DNA from: Alphaproteobacteria bacterium
GTDB taxonomy: Bacteria > Pseudomonadota > Alphaproteobacteria > Geminicoccales > Geminicoccaceae
Direction: 5' to 3'
Assembly (NCBI GenBank): GCA_026984595.1
Contig: JALSRW010000640.1
Span: 1 to 6,243, forward strand
DNA length: 6,243 nucleotides
Part shown: positions 1-5,329 of the stretch, piece by piece
Position numbering within the stretch: the first letter of the stretch is position 1
How the letters are laid out: the number at the start of each line of letters is the position of its first letter
The notes under the pieces: generated by a model
The model's input: the letters and a program-made list of their open reading frames with translations, nothing else
Told to the model about the DNA's origin: nothing
Databases searched by the model: none
Translations under genes and position numbers: made by a program

Positions 1-975
1 CCGCTCACCGAGCAGACCCGCAACATCCTGTCCCGCGAGGCATTGCTGCGGACGCGGCCGGGGGTGCGCATCATCAACTGTGCCCGCGGCGGGCTGGTGG
101 ACGAGGAGGCGCTCGCCGATCTCATCTGCACCGGACACATCGCCGGCGCTGCTCTCGATGTGTTCGCCACCGAGCCGGCCCGGGAATCGCCCCTGTTCTC
201 GCTGGAGCAGGTGGTGGTGACGCCGCATCTGGGTGCTTCGACCACCGAGGCCCAGGAGAAGGTGGCCATTCAGATCGCCGAGCAGATGAGCGACTATCTG
301 CTCTACGGCGCCATCGTCAACGCCCTCAACATGCCGGCGGTGAGCCCCGAGGAGGCGCCGCGCCTGACCCCCTACATGAAGCTCGCCGAGCAGCTCGGCT
401 CCTTCGCCGGCCAGCTCACCGAGACGGGCCTCGAATCGGTGACCATCACCTTCGGCGGCGAGGCGGCCGCGCTCAACACCCGGCCGCTCGTCCAGATCGC
501 CCTGCAGGGGCTGCTGCGCCCGGTGCTGGAAACGGTCAACATGGTCAGCGCACCGGCGGTGGCCCGCGCCCGCAACATCGAGGTGACCACCGTCGAGAAG
601 GAGACCATCGAAGGCTATCGCACGCTGATGACGGTGGAGGTCCGCACCGAACGCGGCCCCCGCGAAGTCAGCGGCACCTTGTTCCAGGGCTCCGAACCGC
701 GGGTGGTGTCGATCCGTGGCGTGCCCATGGAAGCCCGGCTCGGCCCCTGCATGCTGTATGTGCGCAACCGTGACCAGCCGGGCCTGATCGGGGCGCTCGG
801 AACGTTGCTGGGGAATGCCGGGTTGAATATCGCCACCTTCCAGCTCGGTCGCGAAAAGCCCGGCGGGGAGGCAATTGCGCTGGTGGAGGTGGACCAGCCG
901 ATTCCCGAGCCGCTGCTCGAGAACGTGCGCGATCTGCCCCAGGTTCTCCAGGCCAAGGCGTTGCATTTCCGCTAG
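1..975 (+). CDS. serA: D-3-phosphoglycerate dehydrogenase, 3' part (5' end outside window)
   Basis: This enzyme oxidises 3-phosphoglycerate to 3-phosphohydroxypyruvate with NAD+, the first committed step of serine synthesis in the cytosol. The frame is open from base 1, so the 5' end is missing; 324 residues are visible of roughly 525 expected for this long form. Visible features are the end of the NAD-binding/catalytic domain with the ARGG-VDE motif (Arg at bases 85-87), the Glu of the VFATEP motif (172-174) and the His of TPHLGAST (226-228). These correspond to the Arg-Glu-His catalytic set of the family. An intervening ASB-like domain follows (about bases 310-740), then a C-terminal ACT domain (about 750-975) with the RDQPGLIGALGTLLG signature, usually the serine-sensing module. 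The gene ends in TAG, 46 bases before opgD on the same strand. Identification is firm; allosteric control by serine is inferred. Confidence 0.97.
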   Translation, partial: PLTEQTRNILSREALLRTRPGVRIINCARGGLVDEEALADLICTGHIAGAALDVFATEPARESPLFSLEQVVVTPHLGASTTEAQEKVAIQIAEQMSDYLLYGAIVNALNMPAVSPEEAPRLTPYMKLAEQLGSFAGQLTETGLESVTITFGGEAAALNTRPLVQIALQGLLRPVLETVNMVSAPAVARARNIEVTTVEKETIEGYRTLMTVEVRTERGPREVSGTLFQGSEPRVVSIRGVPMEARLGPCMLYVRNRDQPGLIGALGTLLGNAGLNIATFQLGREKPGGEAIALVEVDQPIPEPLLENVRDLPQVLQAKALHFR

Positions 976-1005
976 GTCGGGCCATTCTTCCCCGCGTCTC
1001 GAAAC

Positions 1006-1013
1006 GGAGAGGG
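1006..1013 (+). promoter_or_regulatory. Shine-Dalgarno site of opgD
   Basis: GGAGAGGG lies 8 bases before the GTG at 1022. It is the only purine-rich run in the 46-base gap after serA. It supports the GTG start over the longer open frame, which would extend back into serA. Confidence 0.6.
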
Positions 1014-1021
1014 ACGGGGAA

Positions 1022-2626
1022 GTGCCGGTGGCGACCAAGAGAAGGCGGATCCTGACCGGGACCGCGTGGCTCGCGGGGTTTTCGCTGCTCCCGGAGCTCG
1101 CGCGGCTGGCAATGGCGGCAGCCCCGCCGGCCACCGGAGCGGCCCGGCCGTTCGACTTCGCCCGGTTGCGCGCGCTCGCCCGCGAGCGGGCGAAGGCGCC
1201 CCCCACCGAGCCACGCGACGAGCGCCCACCCCAGCTCCGGAGCCTCGATTACGATCGCTATCGGCAGATCGTCTTTCGCCGCGACCACGCGCTCTGGCAC
1301 GATCGCCCGCTGGCCTTCCAGGCCCAGTTCTTCCATCTCGGTCTCTTCTTCCGCCAGAAGGTTCGGATCTTCGAGGTGGCGGACGGCCAGGCCCGGGAGA
1401 TCGCCTACGATCCGGCGATGTTCGACTACGGCGACAACCGCTTCGAGCCGCCGCTGCCGGAGGATCTCGGCTTCGCCGGCTTCCGCCTCCATTTCCACAC
1501 CGATTTCCGCTTCGACATGGTGGCCTTCCAGGGCGCCTCCTATTTCCGCGCCGTCGACGGTCGCAACCAGTACGGCATGTCGGCCCGGGGCCTGGCCGTC
1601 GATACCGGGCTGCCGCGTCCCGAGGAGTTTCCCGCCTTCACCCGCTTCTGGCTGCAGCGGCCGCGGCCCGAGCAGACCGTGATCACGGTCTACGCACTCC
1701 TGGAGAGCCCCAGCGTCACCGGCGCTTACCGTTTCCTGATCGCGCCCGGGGGCTCGACCGTGATGGAGGTGGAGGCCTGGCTCTATCCGCGTCGTCCCAT
1801 CGAACGCCTCGGTATCGCCCCGCTCACCAGCATGTTCCAGTGCGGCGAGAACGATCGTCGGGTGTGCGACGACTGGCGGCCGGAGATCCACGATTCGGAC
1901 GGGCTGGCGCTGTGGACCGGCAGGGGCGAGCGGATCTGGAGGCCGCTCGTCAACCCGTCCCGTGTCCGGGTGAGCAGTTTTCTCGACGAAAACCCGCGCG
2001 GTTTCGGGCTTCTCCAGCGGGACCAGCAGTTCGACAACTATCAGGATATCGGCGCCCGGTACCATCTGCGCCCGGGCGTCTGGGTGGAACCGCTCGAGGA
2101 CTGGGGGCGGGGAGCGGTGATGCTGGTCGAAATCCCGACCCCGGACGAAACCTTCGACAACATCGTCGCGTTCTGGAACCCGGAGCGGCCGGTGCAGGTC
2201 GGAGAGGAGCGGGTTCTGCGCTACCGCATGACCTGGGGAGCCTCGCCCGCGCCCGCCGTCGATCTCGCCCGGGTGCTGGCGACCCGCATCGGCAAGGGCG
2301 GGGTGGTCGGCCAGCCGCGCCCGCCCCGTACCCGCAAGTTCGTGATCGATTTCGCCGGGGGCAGCCTGCCGCTCCTGGCCGAGGATGCGCCGGTGGTACC
2401 GGTGGTCGGCGCCTCGCATGGCGAAATCCTCGGCAATGCCGGCGCCGGCGAGCGGCGGCCGGGTGTGCCGGCGAGCTTCCGTCTGCCCGGTACCAGAATC
2501 TGGCGCACGGTCTTCGATTATCGCTGGCAGGAGACCCGACCCGTCGATCTGCGGCTCTATCTGCGTCTCGGTCCGCAGGCGCTGAGCGAGACCTGGCTCT
2601 ATCAGTGGGATCCTCCCGCCGGCTGA
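1022..2626 (+). CDS. opgD: Periplasmic glucans biosynthesis protein OpgD (MdoD), Tat-exported
   Basis: OpgD belongs to the OpgG/OpgD family that shapes osmoregulated periplasmic glucans; E. coli OpgD is a GH186 endo-beta-1,2-glucanase. The GTG start at 1022 is chosen because GGAGAGGG (1006-1013) lies 8 bases upstream and it leaves a complete signal peptide. An in-frame GTG at 1028 is the alternative. The 534-residue product begins with K-R-R-R-I-L, then a hydrophobic stretch and Ala-rich cleavage area near residues 30-34, fitting a twin-arginine signal. The body matches E. coli OpgD throughout (DAQFFH-, GASYFRAVD-, YALLDS-, TSMFSCG-, IHDSD-, KGFGLLQ- and ETLDNI-type motifs). A beta-sandwich domain spans about residues 40-390, then an Ig-like domain ending in SETWLYQW. 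Asp291 and Asp379 align with E. coli catalytic residues Asp300 and Asp388, at the same spacing of 88. Active hydrolysis is therefore likely but inferred. No opgH is in the window. OpgG is the alternative, but the Tat signal favours OpgD. Confidence 0.93.
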   Translation: MPVATKRRRILTGTAWLAGFSLLPELARLAMAAAPPATGAARPFDFARLRALARERAKAPPTEPRDERPPQLRSLDYDRYRQIVFRRDHALWHDRPLAFQAQFFHLGLFFRQKVRIFEVADGQAREIAYDPAMFDYGDNRFEPPLPEDLGFAGFRLHFHTDFRFDMVAFQGASYFRAVDGRNQYGMSARGLAVDTGLPRPEEFPAFTRFWLQRPRPEQTVITVYALLESPSVTGAYRFLIAPGGSTVMEVEAWLYPRRPIERLGIAPLTSMFQCGENDRRVCDDWRPEIHDSDGLALWTGRGERIWRPLVNPSRVRVSSFLDENPRGFGLLQRDQQFDNYQDIGARYHLRPGVWVEPLEDWGRGAVMLVEIPTPDETFDNIVAFWNPERPVQVGEERVLRYRMTWGASPAPAVDLARVLATRIGKGGVVGQPRPPRTRKFVIDFAGGSLPLLAEDAPVVPVVGASHGEILGNAGAGERRPGVPASFRLPGTRIWRTVFDYRWQETRPVDLRLYLRLGPQALSETWLYQWDPPAG

Positions 2627-2649
2627 GGCAAGGCTGGGCCTGCCGGCGG
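2616..2649 (+). terminator. Strong hairpin spanning the opgD stop codon, possible terminator
   Basis: CCGCCGGC (2616-2623) pairs perfectly with GCCGGCGG (2642-2649). Inside the loop AGGC (2626-2629) can pair with GCCT (2638-2641), giving a 12-pair stem with a 2-base bulge. AGGC at 2631-2634 can pair with the same GCCT as an alternative. The left arm lies in the last opgD codons and the TGA stop (2624-2626) is within the structure. No U-run follows, so it is not a textbook intrinsic terminator. It may instead be a 3'-end stabilising structure or a Rho-pausing site. Confidence 0.45.
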
Positions 2650-2955
2650 TCCCTGCCTAACACGCGTACCGGGATCCTGCCCTGCCGCACGGTGCAAAGC
2701 GGCCGCGGGGGACGGACAGCGCGGTCCGGTTCACCTCACGCCCGGACGGTCGGGCGCCGGCTGCCTGCGGGGAGGGGGCCACGGTTCACGACCGGACCGA
2801 CGCCGCCGATGCCCGGTCGGCGGATCGAATTTCGCCGGAAGCGCGCGAGGTGGCCGGCTCGGATGCAGGTTCCGAGGTTCCACGGGGCGCCAATCTCCGC
2901 CGGATACCGCGGCTGTCCTGCCCGGAACACGGCTCGCCGCCGTCCCGCGCAACGA
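2627..2955. other. Gene-free stretch between convergent opgD and EAL-like gene
   Basis: No frame here gives a recognisable protein, and no tRNA-like or IS-like sequence is visible. Besides the hairpin entering from opgD, there are two smaller inverted repeats. CGGAC (2713-2717) pairs with GTCCG (2724-2728). CCGCCGA (2803-2809) pairs with TCGGCGG (2817-2823) around a 7-base loop. Neither is followed by a clear T-run on either strand. The octamer CGGTTCAC occurs twice (2727-2734 and 2782-2789). At 329 bases the gap is long for this compact region. It could hold a degraded gene or the 3' untranslated ends of the two flanking transcripts, but I see nothing that decides this. Confidence 0.6.
2803..2823. 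repeat. 7-bp GC-rich inverted repeat, possible bidirectional hairpin
   Basis: CCGCCGA (2803-2809), a 7-base loop and TCGGCGG (2817-2823) form a perfect stem roughly midway between two convergent genes. It could slow transcription from either side, but with no T-run it may be only a product of the high GC content. Confidence 0.25.
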
Positions 2956-4326
2956 CTACCCGCCGGCTGCCGGGCTCGCCGCGTCGGTCCTGCGGTCCCC
3001 GCCGGCGCATGCATGGCGGGCCCGCGGTTCGGCGAGAGGCGGAGCAATCAGCGGCCCGCCGCCGTAGTCGATGCCGGCGGCGGCCACCGCCTGCAGTGCC
3101 GCCGGCTCCTCGATCTCGAGCATGGCGGCACGCATGCCCGCGCCGTGGCCGAGTGCGGCCAGCTGCGCGAGACTGCGATGGTCCCAGATGGCGATGCGCC
3201 GGCGTTCGGCGGTGATCGTTTCCTCGAGCAGCCGCTCGCCGTACCAGTTGGCGGTGAGAAAGCGGATGCCGCAGCCCTCCAGATGTTCGACGGTCAGCAG
3301 CTCGGGCTCGATGCGGGCGGCGAAGGTGAAGGCGAAGGGGCGCAGGTAGGCCAGCAGCTCGCCCAGGCTGGATTGCGGCATGCCCGGCGGCAGGTCGAGC
3401 AGCTCGAACACCAGACGTCGGCTGGAGCAGGCCGGGAGCGCCCGACAATGTTGCAGATAGGGGTCGCGCAGGCGGCGCGCGGCCAGCGTCTCGTAATGGA
3501 GGGGCAGCACCAGAAAGGCGCGCAGATGGTCGCGGAGCGCCCGCAAGGCCTCGCCCGTGCGTCGTAGTGCCCAGCCATCCAGCTCGGCATCGAACAGGCC
3601 GCTGATCCGTTCCTCGCAGACGGATGCCGCGGGTCGCTCCCGCCCCTCCGGATCGCGCAGCAGCACCTCCACCCGATAGGCCGAGACCAGCGATTTGCGC
3701 AGATGCACGAGCGGCCGGTAGCGGGCACGGAAATGCATGACATTGTCGCGGAACGCGCGGCATTCGCGGTCCTCAAGCTCGCGGTGCAGGGCCGCGATCC
3801 GCTCCCGGAGCTGGCGCGGGCTGACCACGTCCTTGAGCCCGGAGTCGAAATCGAAGGGCAGGGTCTGCACCCGCAGGGCGATCCCCCCGGGTACGAGGCC
3901 GCACAGGCGCTGGGTGATTTCCCCCGCCACCAGCCGCGTCCGCGCCTCGGCCTCGGCACGGCGTCGCCCGGTCAGCAGCAGATAGGCGTGCTCCTCGTCG
4001 ACCATCAGATAGAGATCGTCCGGACCGATCGCGCGATCGAGGGCATGTTCGATGATCAGGAAGATCTTTTCCCGCAGATCTTCCCAGCGACGGCCGAAAC
4101 GGAGATGGATCTGGCCGAAATCGAGGATCTGCAGGGCGCTGTAGAGGCGCGGCTGGGGCTGCTCGAGAACCGCTTTGCGGAAGGCCGCGAGGCGGCCGGC
4201 GAAGCTCGCGAGCACGGTGGGATCGAGGCCCTTGCGCCCGCGCGGCGGATAGAGCGCGAACTCGTGCGCCGCTTTCGCCCGCGATCGTTCGTGCTCCGCC
4301 TGCGCCTGCTGCAAGGTCCCGTCCAC
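2956..4326 (-). CDS. Degenerate GGDEF-like/EAL-like protein, probably non-catalytic
   Basis: The predicted product has 456 residues, with no signal peptide or membrane segment, so it is likely cytosolic. The C-terminal part (about 195-434) resembles an EAL phosphodiesterase domain in layout. It has a YRPLVHL strand like the usual QPIVDL, then YRVEVLLRD where the family has YEALLR (EAL reads E220-V-L), an FELLDLP segment (308-314) in place of the ITE helix, and GIDYGGGPLIAPPLAEP (418-434) matching the closing QG-FG-P strand. The DDFG metal loop and catalytic Lys are not recognisable (331-341 and 354-362), so c-di-GMP hydrolysis is unlikely. The N-terminal part (about 60-150) has a stretch (LYLMVDEEHAYLLL) placed like a GGDEF strand but lacking the motif. 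The last 20 or so residues are low-complexity. GTG at 4326 abuts its own GGAG, so TTG at 4314, 10 bases after GGAGGT, may be the true start. A c-di-GMP-sensing or protein-interaction role is inferred. Confidence 0.75.
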   Translation of the reverse strand: MDGTLQQAQAEHERSRAKAAHEFALYPPRGRKGLDPTVLASFAGRLAAFRKAVLEQPQPRLYSALQILDFGQIHLRFGRRWEDLREKIFLIIEHALDRAIGPDDLYLMVDEEHAYLLLTGRRRAEAEARTRLVAGEITQRLCGLVPGGIALRVQTLPFDFDSGLKDVVSPRQLRERIAALHRELEDRECRAFRDNVMHFRARYRPLVHLRKSLVSAYRVEVLLRDPEGRERPAASVCEERISGLFDAELDGWALRRTGEALRALRDHLRAFLVLPLHYETLAARRLRDPYLQHCRALPACSSRRLVFELLDLPPGMPQSSLGELLAYLRPFAFTFAARIEPELLTVEHLEGCGIRFLTANWYGERLLEETITAERRRIAIWDHRSLAQLAALGHGAGMRAAMLEIEEPAALQAVAAAGIDYGGGPLIAPPLAEPRARHACAGGDRRTDAASPAAGG

Positions 4327-4330
4327 CTCC
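4325..4330 (-). promoter_or_regulatory. Shine-Dalgarno GGAGGT favouring a TTG start at 4314
   Basis: Read on the - strand, GGAGGT covers 4330 to 4325. It overlaps the GTG codon at 4326-4324, too close to serve it. It is 10 bases from the in-frame TTG beginning at 4314, which would give a 452-residue protein. This is the best ribosome-binding site near the 5' end of the EAL-like gene. Confidence 0.45.
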
Positions 4331-4492
4331 GTCGCTGCCGGCCTGCGGCCGGACGATGTCCGACGACCGCAGGATAGCCGGCGAGGGTTAACGGACGATT
4401 AACATAGACCCGCAGGATGTTCGCCCGGCCGTTGCCGGCCCGCCTGCGCTGTCCTACAACCGGCCCGCCACCAACCATCGGATCCCCGCGCC
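4327..4492. promoter_or_regulatory. Divergent intergenic control region (EAL-like gene / cysQ)
   Basis: This 166-base gap separates the 5' ends of two divergently transcribed genes, so it should hold promoters for both. Around 4388-4405 it contains an AT-richer island, unusual in this GC-rich window, carrying the CtrA-type box described separately. A small inverted repeat, CGGAC (4351-4355) and GTCCG (4359-4363), lies between the box and the EAL-like gene. I could not assign convincing -10 elements. The cysQ side shows no clear Shine-Dalgarno sequence. Confidence 0.6.
4388..4403. promoter_or_regulatory. CtrA-type binding site, TTAA-N7-TTAAC
   Basis: TTAA (4388-4391), seven bases, then TTAAC (4399-4403) is a perfect match to the CtrA full-site consensus of alphaproteobacteria. 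Because the first half is embedded in the palindrome GTTAAC (4387-4392), the - strand also reads TTAA-N7-TTAAC, so either flanking gene could be the target. The site is about 61-76 bases upstream of the EAL-like gene's GTG and about 90-105 bases upstream of the cysQ ATG. CtrA is an essential cell-cycle regulator in Caulobacter and mainly controls motility in Rhodospirillales, which fits an EAL-like target better than cysQ. Binding is not shown. Confidence 0.6.
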
Positions 4493-5281
4493 ATGCCCTT
4501 GTTCGACGAATACCCGCAGGCCGCCCTGCTGGACGCCCTTCTGGCGGTCAGCGAAACGGCCGGTGCGGCCACCCTGCGCTACTACGAAGGCGAGACCGAG
4601 ACCCGCTACAAGGCCGATGCATCGCCGGTCACCGCCGCCGACGAGGCGGCCGAGGCGATCCTCCTCGAGGAGCTGCGGCGTCTCACGCCGAAGGTGCCGG
4701 TGATCGCCGAAGAAGCGGTGGCCGCCGGGCATGTCCCCGAGATCGGCAGCGGTCCCTTCTGGCTGGTCGATCCGCTCGACGGTACCAAGGAGTTCCTCTC
4801 GAAGAACGGCGAATTCACGGTCAATATCGGTCTGGTGGAAGAAGGCCGCCCGGTGCTGGGCGTGGTCCATGCGCCGGCGCTCGGCACCTCCTGGCACGCA
4901 GCCGCGGGACATGGCGCCTTCCGTCGGGATCGTGAAGGCGAGCGCCGGATCGGTGTGCGACGGGCGGATCCGGCGCGTCTGGTGGCGGTCGCCAGCCGCT
5001 CCCATCGCGATGCCGAGACCGATGCCTGGCTCGAGCGCCACGGCATCGCCGAGACCATCGCCGCCGGCAGCTCGCTCAAATTCTGCGTGATCGCCGAGGG
5101 CCGCGCCGATGTCTATCCCCGCTTCGGTCCGACCATGGAATGGGATACCGCCGCCGGTCATGCGGTGCTGGCGATCGCCGGCGGCCGGGTGGTCACCGTC
5201 GACGGCCGGCCGCTCGACTACGGCAAGCCCTCCTTCCGCAACCCGGGCTTCATCGCCTATGGCGGCCTCGATCCCTTCTGA
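4493..5281 (+). CDS. cysQ: 3'(2'),5'-bisphosphate nucleotidase CysQ
   Basis: CysQ removes the 3'-phosphate of PAP (and PAPS), recycling the by-product of sulfate assimilation and of phosphopantetheinyl transfer; it belongs to the Mg2+-dependent, Li+-sensitive inositol monophosphatase superfamily. The 262-residue length fits the family (about 246-275). Visible motifs are SPVTAAD (44-50), the metal-binding Glu of IAEEA (71-75), DPLDGTKEF (93-101) carrying the metal-binding aspartates, GSSLKF (192-197) and the second signature WDTAAGHAV (217-225). The ATG at 4493 starts right at the expected N-terminus, though no strong Shine-Dalgarno is visible before it. pyrD follows after 48 bases on the same strand, suggesting co-transcription. 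CysQ is favoured over SuhB-type inositol monophosphatases by the DGTKEF form; those usually carry DGT-NF. Confidence 0.95.
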   Translation: MPLFDEYPQAALLDALLAVSETAGAATLRYYEGETETRYKADASPVTAADEAAEAILLEELRRLTPKVPVIAEEAVAAGHVPEIGSGPFWLVDPLDGTKEFLSKNGEFTVNIGLVEEGRPVLGVVHAPALGTSWHAAAGHGAFRRDREGERRIGVRRADPARLVAVASRSHRDAETDAWLERHGIAETIAAGSSLKFCVIAEGRADVYPRFGPTMEWDTAAGHAVLAIAGGRVVTVDGRPLDYGKPSFRNPGFIAYGGLDPF

Positions 5282-5305
5282 GCATCCCGCCTCGCAGTCG
5301 GCGCG

Positions 5306-5325
5306 GGGCCGCCCTTCGCGGCGCC
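5306..5325 (+). repeat. GC-rich hairpin just before the pyrD start
   Basis: GCCGC (5308-5312) pairs with GCGGC (5318-5322) around CCTTC. It can be extended by two pairs (5306-5307 with 5324-5325) past a bulged G. An alternative outer pairing is GGCGC (5300-5304) with GCGCC (5321-5325). The structure occupies the place where a Shine-Dalgarno sequence would sit and ends 4 bases before the ATG, so it could limit pyrD translation. It may also be chance in GC-rich DNA. Confidence 0.35.
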
Positions 5326-5329
5326 GTTG

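Noticed and set aside
668..2419. Long - strand open frame (583 codons) opposite serA and opgD
   Set aside because: Its translation is low-complexity, rich in Arg, Gly, Pro and Glu, with no family resemblance. It is antisense to two clearly identified genes and is an expected product of high GC content.
2727..2789. CGGTTCAC repeated twice, considered as an operator or a tRNA T-loop-like signal
   Set aside because: An 8-base match in GC-rich DNA is likely by chance, and no tRNA cloverleaf or palindrome surrounds either copy.
1066..3567. Very long + strand open frame (833 codons) crossing opgD, the intergenic gap and the EAL-like gene
   Set aside because: The translation is Arg/Ala/Pro/Gly-rich without domains, and it runs through both a sense and an antisense gene in another frame.
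2786..3763. - strand open frame (325 codons) extending past the EAL-like gene into the intergenic stretch
   Set aside because: It is a different frame from the EAL-like gene, shows no recognisable motif and has the biased composition of a shadow. I considered it as a frameshifted C-terminus of the EAL-like gene, but that gene already reaches its closing motif before its own stop.
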